Positions 41,624-51,552 of a stretch of DNA of 64,000 nucleotides are shown one piece after another. Origin of the DNA: Hysterangium stoloniferum (Eukaryota; Basidiomycota; Agaricomycetes; Hysterangiales; Hysterangiaceae); assembly GCA_015178975.1 (NCBI GenBank), contig WHVD01000014.1:1094017-1158016 (forward strand), written 5' to 3'. A model generated the notes under the pieces. The model made no database searches and was not told the origin of the DNA. It worked only from the letters and a program-made list of their open reading frames with translations. Both the position numbers and the translations under genes were made by a program. Positions within the stretch are counted from its first letter, which is position 1. Every line of letters starts with the position of its first letter.

Positions 41624-42579
41624 ATGTCGATTCGTCGGCCGTTATTCATCACTACCCCGGAAGACTCAGATACCGAAATATCCGTACTTCAAAAGATGTC
41701 GAAGGTCGCAGAACTTCAACAAAAACGCCAGAAAATGGAGGAGTTGAAGCGATGACGGAGGAGGAGGAAAGAGCGTTGATGCAGGAGTTGAAAGATGTGG
41801 AGGAGGCGGAGAAGCGGGAATTGGAGCGGGTGAAGGTGGAAAAAGAAAAAGAGTTGGCGAGGTTGCGGAAAATGATGGAGGATCGGAGGTTGAAGGAAGA
41901 AGAAGTGAAGAAACAACAAGAAGCTGAGGCGGCGGAAAAACGTAAGGAGGTAAGGGAAGGAAAGGTGAGTCCGATTCCATAGATTTCCGTGGTTACAACC
42001 GATAACTGTTGCGTACAGCAAAAAGCCGTGGAGGTGGAAGTAGAGGGAGAAGCTGGGCCTTCGAGTCCTAAAGTGAGTGTATCTGTAACGGGAACGGTAG
42101 TCGTTTAACTTTCGAAACAGAAACCAAAAGTCAAAGCTCCGGAATGAATGGAAATCGTCCATGAAACTCCGTGTTATCGATGTTCCATACGGAACATGAC
42201 GTGTTGGAAACAGAAGGTAAAATGGGGCGGAACTTGCTATCCCTGCGCGGTTCTCAAACTTCCGTGCACCCTTGCCTCAAAAAGGGTTCCAAAAGGTGAG
42301 AAGACTCCAAAACCTAATGACGCGGGAAGTTCAGGAGCGGCCAAAGCTACGGAAACTGAAACGTCGAAAACGGATAGTACAGGCATTGAGCTTCTCAAGG
42401 ACACCGTCGACGCGTTGGTTTTTATCGGGACGGAAGTCATGAAAATGCGGGATACAATGGATCGTCATAATGATATCCAGGAGAAAGGTTTCCGTTCGTT
42501 GGTCCGGAACTTCTGGAGGCAAAACGATTTCCTGGAGAAGATGATGGTTAGTATCGGTGTAATCACGGTATCCGAATGA
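41624..42579 (+). CDS. Antisense accessory gene of the chromovirus: coiled coil plus cysteine cluster
   Basis: Lies between pol and the 3' LTR, opposite to gag-pol. ATG at 41624 opens RRPLFITTPEDSDTEISVLQ and KVAELQQKRQKMEELKR; a frame change near 41750 leads to a long charged coiled coil (EEEERALMQELKDVEEAEKR, ARLRKMMEDRRLKEEEVK). Two good introns follow: 41965-42018 (GTGAGT-ACAG) and 42073-42120 (GTGAGT-ACAG), joining QKAVEVEVEGEAGPSSPK to KPKVKAPE. A TGA at 42145-42147 precedes METPC-like HETPCYRCSIRNMTC and GGTCYPCAVLKLPC, six regularly spaced Cys like a Zn2Cys6-type cluster, then helices to 42579. Similar Cys-cluster proteins are common predicted products in mushroom genomes (general knowledge). 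Function unknown; RNA or DNA binding inferred. The frame change and TGA may be inactivating. Confidence 0.65.
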
Positions 42580-42863
42580 TTTGCCGATAAGGCGAAAAAC
42601 CAGCCGAACGATCCATTGGCGGAGTGTGTGGAGCGGAGATGGGGGTCGGGAAAAGAGCCGGAAGAATCAGAGAGTGAAGATGAAGAGGTACAGGATATGG
42701 TGGAAAGTGCGGAAATTGCTGAAGAGCCGGAGGTTGGGACAGAAGGTGGATTTGGGGTGTCAGAGACTTTGAGATAGATTTAATAATATTTTTTTTTGAC
42801 TTGCAAAACCTAAAACGAGTGTGAAAATGGAAGTGTCGGAAACTGAACAGAAAAGAACAAGGA

Positions 42864-45800
42864 TTAGAGTGATGATAAAGGTCCGGGTTTGCCTGGATAA
42901 GCCGTGTGGAAGTCAGTAACAATTTCCATAGCATGTCCAAGTTCCGTGGCCAATATCCATGAAGTTTCCTCGTCGGTACCTTCATAACCTGCCCATTTAA
43001 CTAAATAGAGCAATTTACAAGTACGTCGGTGATTGTCGATTTTAGAATCCAATATTTCGGAAACTTCGAATTCAGGTTCTCCATCAATGATGACCGGAGG
43101 GGACGGAGGTTGAGTACGTTCCGGGAATGAGTTAGGAACACAAGGTTCTAACATGGAAACGTGGAAAACGGGGTGGACTGCTCGCATACTGTCGGGAAGA
43201 CAGAGAGTCCATGAAAGTGAACCGGCTTGTGCTATAATTTCAAAAGGTCCTAAGAATTTCTCAGCGAGTTTTTTAGAAGGTCGGGTAGTACGGAAGAATT
43301 GAGCTTTTACAAAAACCTGATCACCAACTTTAAAATTAGGAGGCGGGATCCTGTTTTTGTCCGCAGAACGTTGATAATGTTCCTGTGCGGAAGAAATAGC
43401 TTTCCGAAGTTCTTGATGTAATTCGTCGAGATCGGTAATAAATTCTTGAGCACGGACCGAAGCCAAATCTCGTTCGGAATGTACTGTGAGATTCGGATTA
43501 TAGCCTTTATTGGCGAAGAAGGGAGATATGCCGGTGGTTGCATTCGGAGAGTTATTGTAGGCGAATTCCGCGATCGGAAGAAGGGATTTCCAGTTGTCCT
43601 GTTGGTAATTACAATAGATGCGGAGATATTGTTCCAGTGTTTGATTAACGCGTTCCATTTGTCCATCACCTTCCGGGTGATATCCCGAGGTGAAGTGTAG
43701 TTTCATGTCGAGGGCTTTTCCGAGGGCCTGGAAGAAATGGGAGACGAACTTGGAGCCTCGATCGGAAGTTATGTGAGATGGAACTCCGTGTTTGGAAAAT
43801 ACGTGAATAGTGAAAAGTTCCGCTAATTGTAAGGACATGATTGTATCATGAGTAGGTATGAAAATGCCTTGTTTCGAGAATCGGTCCACAACGACTAGAA
43901 TGGATGTAAAGCCTTCGGAAGTTGGGAGTTGTTCGATAAAATCCATGGAAATTGAATTCCAAGGTTTTTCTGGTATCGGGAGTTGCTTGAGAAGGCCGTA
44001 TGGCTTATGCCTCTGGGTTTTGGAGCGTAAGCAGGTGGTGCATGACTTACAGAACTGAGTTACGAAATCTCGGAGGTTGGGCCAAGTATATTCTCTACGG
44101 ATTAAACCAAGAGTATTGTTGATGCCGTAATGTCCGGAGATTGGATGATCGTGTTTATACTGAAGTACGCGGAGTCGAAGATTGTCGGAATCTGGAACGT
44201 CCAAGAGTATTGTTGATGCCGTAATGTCCGGAGATTGGATGATCGTGTTTATACTGAAGTACGCGGAGTCGAAGATTGTCGGAATCTGGAACGTAGATAC
44301 GTCCATCGAGATGGATAAAACCTTGAGAGTCTTGTGACCATCGGGGTTGGTTGGGATTGTCGGGAATGTCTAAATGTGGCTTGAGGGCCAGGTCAGAAGT
44401 GAGTGCGGAAAGGATATCTTGATGTAATTGCTCAATGTCCATAATCATGACGCTACGCATAATTGGATAGTAAAGGGAAGTTGCTCGGATAGATGCGGAA
44501 AGTTGTTGCGTTGTAAAAACTGGTTTCAGGTTATGTGGATTAACAACAGCGTAGTTACTTTCCCCCTCTTTAGGATAGATGTCCCATCGTCGAGTCATGG
44601 CATCTGGTTTTCCACCAAGACGTCCGGGTCGGAAACGGATAATCATGTTGAAAGCGGAAAGAAATTCAGACCAACGGGCCTGCCGGCGGGTTAAAAGTTT
44701 AGTGGTAGAAAAATATTCGAGATTTTTGTGATCGGTAACGACGTCAACGGGAGTTGCGGAACCTTCGAGATAATGGCACCAATGTTTGAAAGCTTCAAAA
44801 ATTGCCAAAAGTTCCTTATCATGAACGTCGTAATTTAGTTCGGATACTGAAAGTGTCCGAGAAAGAAATGCGACCGGATGAATTTCACCGTCGGACTCTT
44901 GAATGGAAAGAATCGCGGCAATTGCATAATCAGAAGCATCGGTTTCCACAATAATCGGAAAATCAGGTTTCCAATGGGAAAGAATCGGGGCCGAAGTGAA
45001 AGCATTTTTCAAAGTCTGGAAAGTGGAGCGGCATTTATCGTCAAAAACCCATGGTTGAGTTTTACGGGTAAGACGAGTGAGCGGTACTGTAATATCCAAG
45101 TAGTTCCGAATAAAACGATGGTAAAAGTTGGCAAAACCTAAAAATGATTGAATGTCCTTGACCTTCCGTGGTTCGGGCCAGTCACGGACAACTTGAACCT
45201 TGGTTTCATCCATATGGAGACCATTAGGGCCGATGATGAAACCTAAGTATTCAATAGAATCCATGTCGAAATAACATTTTTTACCGTTGGCGAAAAGACC
45301 GTTTTTACGGAGTCTTCGGAAGACTTCACAGACCTGTTCATCGTGAAGAGCGGGATCCTCGGAAAATACCAAAATGTCGTCCAAATAGACTATAACACAT
45401 ACGTCAAGCATGTCGGAAAATATATCATTAACAAAACATTGAAAAGCGGAAGGGGCGTTGGTAAGGCCGAACGGCATAACCAACCATTCAAAGGATCCAT
45501 AGCGAGTCCGAAAAGCAGTTTTCCATTCGTCACCCTCGGCAATTCGAACCAAATGATAGGCGTGTTTGAGGTCTATTTTGGTGTAAATTCGAGCTTTCCG
45601 TGGGGCGTCGAGTAAGTCGGTAACGAGTGGGAGTGGATACTTATCTTTCCGTGTGATGGAATTTAATCCTCTGAAATCGACACAGAGTCGAAGGGAGCCA
45701 TCCTTTTTACGGACGAAAAGGACGGGTGCTCCATACAGAGACTTTGAGGGACGGATAAAACCTATCGACAAATGTTCATCCAGGAACTCCCGAATAGACG

Positions 45801-46643
45801 AAAGTTCCGATTGGGATAATGGGTAAATAGGTCCTAATGGAGGGTTTGAACCGGGCTCAATATCGATTTTTAAGTCGTAGGGCCTATGTGGTGCAAGCCT
45901 GTCAGCTTTTTGCTTACTGAAAATGTCCGCGAAATCATGGTATTTTTCGGGAACTCCTTCCAGATCGGCTTTTAGCTCGGATAATTCTGGAGTCGCAAAA
46001 CGTCCAGATGCTTCATCAACTTTTAAGCTGATCGAAAAACATTGCGAACCATCCAGTTTACTCGCCCTAACAAATGCCGAAGCGTTGATGAGAGAGATTT
46101 TTGGGGGCTCGGAAGTTTCGATAGAAGCCGGAGATGCCGTTGATGCCGAAAAGGCCTTGGCCGGAATAGACGCTGCAGGAGGAACGGAAGTGTCGGGAGT
46201 CCGGAAAGTAATACTGCCCAATACCCAGTCAATCAACGGATTATATCGGGTGAGCCAGTTGTATCCAAGAACTGCTGAACAGCTAGAGTCCAACTGTGTT
46301 ACGAAGAATGTAACCGTCTGGGATGTTCCACAAGGGAACCGGATAGACATGTCGCAGGCCTGAGTAATTGCTGTATTGCTAGTGCCGTCAAACAAACGCA
46401 AGGAAATTGCGGGAACAGAATGGAGTTTCAGATTATGTTTCGTGGCAAAGGTGGTATTTACAAAACAGTGTGTGGAGCCGGAATCTATTAGAGCTCAGAA
46501 CACTAAATTTCCAAGAAAGTCAGAGACGAGTTTTACAAATAATGAATCGGGATTAGAGAGAGCGGATGCGTTGAGACGGACAACCTCGGAAACACGGAGA
46601 GAGTCAACGCAACCCTCTGTCCATGCAGATTCCAGAGGGTTGC
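42864..46643 (-). pseudogene. Chromovirus pol: protease, RT, RNase H, integrase, chromodomain
   Basis: Minus strand. Protease ALIDSGSTHCFVNTTF (just after a TGA at 46497-46495) and SAVLGYNWLTRYNP; RT with LRLCVDFRGLNSITRKDKYP, MPFGLTNAPSAFQ and YLDDILVFSEDP; RNase H TDASDYAIAAIL; integrase zinc domain HDHPISGHYGINNTL...CKSCTTC; catalytic residues in SMDFIEQL, TSDRGSKFVSHFF and YHPEGDGQMERVNQ (DDE); C-terminal VKWAGYEGTDEETSWILATE chromodomain. A 94-bp tandem duplication (44109-44202 and 44203-44296) changes frame inside the zinc domain. pol is in the -1 frame relative to gag across an A6 run (46650-46655). Apart from these lesions it is full length. Confidence 0.95.
44109..44296. repeat. 94-bp tandem duplication inside pol
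   Basis: Two copies, period 94, nearly identical over 92 bp (each includes GAGTATTGTTGATGCCGTAA and GTCGAAGATTGTCGG). 94 is not a multiple of three, so the downstream integrase is out of frame. Confidence 0.95.
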
Positions 46644-47867
46644 TTACTCTTTTTTCGACTCCGTGGCGGGTTTATCCTTAGACATTGTAGTCGTAGTGGA
46701 AGTTGCCGCGCGAGCCTTGGAAGAGCTAGATTTAACGGTACAGTCGGAAACCTTGTGTCTGCCTTTCCCGCAGAAAAGGCAGAGGTCGTTGTCCATACGT
46801 CGTTGTTTCTCCTTCGGGGTGAGTTTACCGTCGGTACCCAACAAATGGGAAATGTCGGGTTTGTCGGAAGTTGACTGTTTTTCCTTGTTGGATTTCTTGT
46901 CTTTCTTCCGGTCGGAATTTGATTTGCCAGTATTAGTGCCAGAGCCGGTATTATTGCCTGAGTTGTTGCCGGAAGACTTGCTAGTCGACGCCTTGTTGTT
47001 CTGAGAACGTTCCGTCGGGTTCTCTCGAGAGACCTCGGCTTTTCGTTCCCAATAACGGGCATCGGATGTTTGAGCTTTCATCCGCATGAGTTGGAGAGTT
47101 TTTGGCTTCCCATCTTTGCAGATTTCGTCTTTAAGGCATGACGGAAGTCCCATATAGAAATGGTGCCTGAGGGCGGAATCGTCCCATCCACATCGTGCGG
47201 CGAGGGTATTGAACTTGACGAGATAATCGGAAACTCGTTGATTGTCCTTCATCTTGAGCGTCATTAGTTCGTTTTCTGCTTCGCTGGATTGATCGTAAGG
47301 TCTGAAATTAGTTTCCAGTTCTTCCACGAAAGCATCCCAGTCGTCGAGCCATACGGGTGTCTCGTCGGATATTCCGGATAGTCCGGGTTCGAACCAATCC
47401 TGAGCGGTATCCTTGAGATATGAGAGCGCAAAATTGACTTTTCGACTGTCGGATTTAATAGCATTGGGTCGATCACGGAAACTGAAACGACATTGAAGAA
47501 GGAAATTCTTCAATTTTTTCGGATCCTTGCCGGTAAATGGTTCGGGTTCTTTGACTCCGGTGCGGGATGATTCTTTACTATCCTCAGCGGATTTCAAGTA
47601 ATCAGCGAATTTGGAAATGGAGTTAAAAAGCAACATTCCAGTTTGATCATCGGAGGGTTTTGTCGATGTATCCGGTTGATCTTCTGCTTCGTTGTCGGTA
47701 GTGTGGGGAACATTGGTGTCCTTCGTTACCTCAGTAACCTCCTCGGTAACTTCTTCGACAGAAGCTGATGTTGTCGGCTGAAATGGGGTTTCGGGTTGGG
47801 TGGTGTAAAGTTGCAATGGGGATTGAAGTTGGGATGGTCCTTCGGCAGCTTTGCGTTTGGGACCCAT
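46644..47867 (-). CDS. Chromovirus gag (407 aa)
   Basis: Intact frame from ATG at 47867 to TAA at 46644. Acidic/Thr-rich N-terminus, capsid part EPEPFTGKDPKKLKNFLLQC, VNFALSYLKDTAQDWFEPG, YLVKFNTLAARCGWDDSALR, FYMGLPSCLKDEI, a Ser/Asn/Gly-rich low-complexity linker, and the CCHC knuckle CLFCGKGRHKVSDC (about 46775-46735). Forms virus-like particles and binds element RNA (family knowledge). Ends at SKKE*, where a shift at AAAAAA could lead into pol. Confidence 0.95.
   Translation of the reverse strand: MGPKRKAAEGPSQLQSPLQLYTTQPETPFQPTTSASVEEVTEEVTEVTKDTNVPHTTDNEAEDQPDTSTKPSDDQTGMLLFNSISKFADYLKSAEDSKESSRTGVKEPEPFTGKDPKKLKNFLLQCRFSFRDRPNAIKSDSRKVNFALSYLKDTAQDWFEPGLSGISDETPVWLDDWDAFVEELETNFRPYDQSSEAENELMTLKMKDNQRVSDYLVKFNTLAARCGWDDSALRHHFYMGLPSCLKDEICKDGKPKTLQLMRMKAQTSDARYWERKAEVSRENPTERSQNNKASTSKSSGNNSGNNTGSGTNTGKSNSDRKKDKKSNKEKQSTSDKPDISHLLGTDGKLTPKEKQRRMDNDLCLFCGKGRHKVSDCTVKSSSSKARAATSTTTTMSKDKPATESKKE
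46649..46656 (-). promoter_or_regulatory. Possible -1 frameshift site between gag and pol
   Basis: Minus strand TCG AAA AAA GAG TAA: six A just before the gag stop. Shifting -1 gives EKRVSNPLESAWTE and then the protease frame. Not a canonical X XXY YYZ heptamer, so tentative. Confidence 0.35.
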
Positions 47868-47888
47868 GATGAGCGAGTCGCAGAGTTG

Positions 47889-47899
47889 AGATCTGATAT
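47889..47899 (-). promoter_or_regulatory. Putative self-priming primer binding site of the chromovirus
   Basis: Minus strand ATATCAGATCT begins two bases (GT) after the 5' LTR. The LTR RNA-sense strand contains the exact complement AGATCTGATAT (plus coordinates 41115-41125 and 48141-48151). Eleven nucleotides and position match the self-primed Tf1 design; no TGG typical of tRNA priming. Confidence 0.55.
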
Positions 47900-47901
47900 A
47901 C

Positions 47902-48464
47902 TGTTAAGTGCTGTGTCGGGAACTTATTCCGGAACTATCGGGAAGTCACTGGGAAGTCGGAAACTCGTGGATAGGGTCAGGACGTCGGCTTCAGCTTATG
48001 TGCTGCGCCTCTACGCAAACGCTCAATGTCCTTAATTTCGGAAGTGAACTAATGACGGAAGATATGGATATTCAGAGTTCCGAAGAGTTCCGAATATCGA
48101 GCGTACAGAAAGACGGGAGGAGGAATAAGAAACTAAGTCGATATCAGATCTAAAGTAAAGTACAAATTCGCGGAAACTAATATAAGTCTACTCGTTATTG
48201 TACTACAAACTGAGACCATAATAAGACGGAAACGGAAGTGTTCTTAAAACGGAAATACAATAAGACATATTAGGAAGACAGTATTCCGAGACGGGAATAC
48301 AACAACAAACGAGTGAATACTTGTCAACGGACAAATTACCAAATGCGGAACAAACGAAGAATGCGGATGATACGGTAACTATGATGTTCCGTAGTCGGAT
48401 ATCGGATATCGAAGGTGGGAGATCGGAAGTCGGATATTGAAACATCCGGGAACGGGTCGTAACA
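47902..48464 (-). repeat. 5' LTR of the chromovirus, 563 bp
   Basis: Same ends as the 3' LTR; 28 bp longer. Motif copy at 47987-48011. Confidence 0.96.
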
Positions 48465-48861
48465 GGGTCCATATACAAGTAAGAGGCGTCTGGAAAATAC
48501 TAATGGGGAGAAGGGTGGAACACGGTATTAACAATAAGCTTGACTAGGAACGGGAAGTTTATGATTAGTTCGGAGGCCGATGATAACCGAGAGCGGGATT
48601 ACGATAAAAGGAAATAGTTCAAGGACTACAAATATAGATAGACATATGTGAAACATAAGATTGGACGGATCAACATAATAAAGGGGACGTATCAAAGTTT
48701 GACCAGACAATACAAGTTATTTTGACGTGGGCGTAAATGGAGTTTGATCTTCGCGAAAACATTCGTCAGCTTCGGGGCCGATGGTTTCCGAGAGGATGAC
48801 TTGAAACGTTGACAAGTGGCGATAACCTCGGGACCGATAGGGTTGCGACACGGTCGTAACA

Positions 48862-50410
48862 GGTAAGCAGTCAGAAAACTTCTTCCCACATTGTGCTTTT
48901 AATTTCGAGGTGTTGTGAAGCCCCTCTCTATTTCAAAATTTGAGCCATACCCTTGAATTGGCCACCAAACTCGTGCACAGCATCTGCTGGCCAGTAAAAC
49001 AGCTGCTCTTGTCCATTAAAAGTTCCATTCGCCATGGGAATTTTTTTCTTCAAAGTTTTCCCATCCTCTGCATACTGTAACTTACCATCTTCCCCTACAT
49101 CATTGACCTCAACTGTGAATTTTGCAGAGGGTCCTTTTGGCATTCACAATGCTGATAAAGACCCTTCAGCCCTTTTAACGTGAGTGGTTGCATTGTCAAA
49201 AATTAAAACATGATCTTCATTGGGGTGATTCTCACTCAGAATTTTAGCTGCTTTTGCCAGATGGGCACGAATGTTTTCATTTGTGAAATAACCTTCTCAA
49301 CCTTTGCCAGCTCTAAAAAAGAACTTGTGCAGATTTATTTCCATCATGAGAACACATCCAACCATATTCTGCAGAGACAAAATCAGCAACCATGAGTGAG
49401 TGACCTTCTCCTTTTGCATAAGGTTTTGCATTTTCATGTTTGTGGATCCAGCGATGTGTCCTTCAGTCATGTGCATAGAATGTTGATTCATCATGATACC
49501 AAATTACCACACAGTGGCCTCCTTCTGGTGGGTCTTCCTGTGCACCATCTTTAGAGTTAAATTTCGTAATGTGGTCGAGAAGGTCTCCAATGGCTGGCAA
49601 GAAAACTCCATTGTGAAATGCAACAACATCTGGCCACTCATGTCCATCCACATACTGTCCTTTCGGCTCATAACCCCACCGGTAACCCATTTCTTTCATC
49701 CACAGTTGAGCAGTTGAAAGGGATATTGTCTTTTTCTGCTTCAAGTGTGCTAACATTTCAGGGTTGTCCAAAAATCTGACAATAGCCTTGGCACGAACTT
49801 CATTGGGTTTAAGTGATTGTAAGTGGAGATGTATTTCTTGTGCAAAATTGACATCATCAATCAGTGACTGTCCAGTTGTTTTCCAGTTACAGGTTGGGAC
49901 CTCTTCCCATTTGCAAAGCTTGTGAGCCTTTTTGTTGCCAGGTTTGTGTGATCCTTTTATTGCATATCCAAGAATTTGAGCTGTTTTGACAGAAGCAAGT
50001 GTCCATGAGCTTTTCATACTACCATCTTGCTGTCCTTTTTCAATACAAATAAAATTCAGGCAAAAGGTATGCATATCTTTGAGGCGCTTCTTGGATTTTT
50101 TATCCAGTTTCGGGTCCTTGTATGACTGACTTGTATCTTTTCAAGGAGGCTTTAGAATGTCATGTAGATATTTTGCTGCTTCTTCAACCTGTTCAAGAGT
50201 CAGAGGAGGTATGAAGTATCCTCCTTTTTTACGTTTACCAGAAGCCTGAGTGTCCATGTTATTTTCTGTGTTACTTTCCATGTCATCCTCACTCTCAGAA
50301 TCGTCGATTGGACCCCCCATTGACCGTAAGTCTTCCTCATCCTGTTCCTGTTCTATTTGAGTGCTGATGTCATCCATAGCCAACTGAAAAGACTGAAAGT
50401 TCAGTAACAA
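48862..50410 (-). pseudogene. Tc1/IS630-like DDE transposase, N-terminal and central part
   Basis: Minus strand. 50410-50141: acidic N-terminus DDSESEDDMESNTENNMDTQ and IPPLTLEQVEEAAKYLHDIL. 50074-49463: WTLASVKTAQILGYAIKGSH (helix-turn-helix-like), AQLWMKEMGYRWGYEPKGQY, DGHEWPDVVAFHNGVFLPAI, VVIWYHDESTFYAHD (D1). Then RWIHKHENAKPYAKGEGHSL and VADFVSAEYGWM in the next frame, VLIFDNATTHVKRAEGS (D2, about 49210-49160), and 49143-48928 NGQEQLFYWPADAVHEFGGQ. It stops at the LTR insertion (48861); the third catalytic block is at 40455-40400. Stops at D*RTHRW and others show decay. The family is widespread in mushroom genomes; exact superfamily name is inferred from the ELNPIEQ and DNATTH motifs. 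Confidence 0.8.
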
Positions 50411-51256
50411 AAGCTGTAAAGTAAGTAGATAAATAACAACTCACATTTTCTTTTTCCATCACTTCGTTTTCTTCATTGCATAAGGCTTTGGCTACTTTTC
50501 TTTTTTTCTTGCTAAGATTGACAAAGCCAAATAGGTTCACAAGATGGTTATACTTGCACTTTGTCATGAAACGTGTAAGTTGAGGAGAATTTGAGTTTTT
50601 GAGATGTGTCACATCATTTGACATGTTCTGTGTCTGCACTTTACATTTCCCATGGGGCACTCCCATATGGCCATTTTGGGGAAATTGGTTTGCAACAAAA
50701 ATTCTTAAATATAAATATCTATATTTTGTAGCAAACCAATTTACATATTATCCTTATTTGGTGATGCCCCAAGGGAAATACACATTTTCTCTGCCAAATC
50801 CATCATGCTTGTCACAATATTATCATGTGATGAAGACCAGATCATGTCTTGCCTACCTTATAAGAGCAGTATATAAATTTCGTTTGTGTGTATATCTTGT
50901 AGTAAGATTAGGCAAATGAATGAGTAGATACATGAATACTGGGCTACTCATATATGTCTGCTAAACAATAGAATAATATATGGGGCAACAAAAGGGATGG
51001 AACAAAAGGGAATAAAGAGACAAAAACAAAGGGATATGTGTTACAAGTTTATGTAATGCCCATATTCCAACAGAAGAGACTGAAGAATAACATTGTGCCC
51101 ACATTTCTCAGATCATTCCCCAGGTATTGAATCTGCCTCTTGTTGGTTACTTCCAACTTTTCTTTTTTCCTTGGATAATCAGGATCAACTTTAGGAAGTC
51201 TATGACCAATTACATCAGGAAAGTGGGAAGATCAGTAAGTATGCCATCTGTATTTT
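50411..51256. other. No gene assigned; short inverted repeat
   Basis: 50411-50660 may contain a 5' exon of the transposase (NEENEVMEKENV-type charged residues, minus strand). 50684-50748 is a hairpin: AAATTGGTTTGCAACAAAAA pairs with its near-complement around 50715-50748. The rest is AT-rich. Confidence 0.35.
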
Positions 51257-51545
51257 GACTAAATAAAATCTTCATTACATACATTTACATTAGTTCAAAG
51301 ATCCATGTACATATGCCTGTGGGTACATAGACTCTTGTGGGTGCATACAACTTGCAGGACACTTCAAATAATGTCTTGGGCAAGTTGTGGTTATGGGGCA
51401 AAAGTGTCTGATTCTCCAGTTACACCTGCTAGTATACACAAGACAACAGTATGAATGCACCCATAAACGTCTATGTACCCACAGGCATGCATGGATCTTT
51501 GAACTAATGTAAATGCATGTAACAAAGATTTTATTTAGTCAAAAT
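51254..51545. mobile_element. MITE with about 100-bp inverted repeats
   Basis: Left end GACTAAATAAAATCTT and right end AAGATTTTATTTAGTC are perfect complements, and pairing continues inward through ACATTAGTTCAAAGATCCAT and CTGTGGGTACATAGAC. The loop (about 51345-51445) resembles part of the family B LTR at 14360-14480. Flanking TT..AA/AAAAT context gives no unambiguous TSD. Confidence 0.75.
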
Positions 51546-51552
51546 ACATATA

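Larger units (their letters stand above)
40904..48464 (-). mobile_element. Complete Ty3/Gypsy chromovirus, 7561 bp, TSD GGGTC
   Basis: LTRs 40904-41438 (3') and 47902-48464 (5') with GGGTC at 40899-40903 and 48465-48469. Order on minus: 5' LTR, primer site, gag, pol (protease, RT, RNase H, integrase with chromodomain), an antisense accessory gene, 3' LTR. LTRs are nearly identical apart from one 28-bp indel and six transitions, so the insertion is recent. Coding lesions: TGA in protease and a 94-bp tandem duplication in the integrase zinc domain. Confidence 0.97.
40574..48861 (-). mobile_element. Solo LTR (family of 51553-52261) split by a complete Gypsy element, TSD GGTAA
   Basis: Outer ends TGTTAAGAACTG (40574) and GGTCGTAACA (48861) with GGTAA at 40569-40573 and 48862-48866. 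The two pieces (40574-40903 and 48465-48861) together give the same LTR as 51553-52261, in inverse orientation. Contains the LTR motif at 40627-40658. No internal region: a solo LTR in which a second element landed. Confidence 0.95.
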
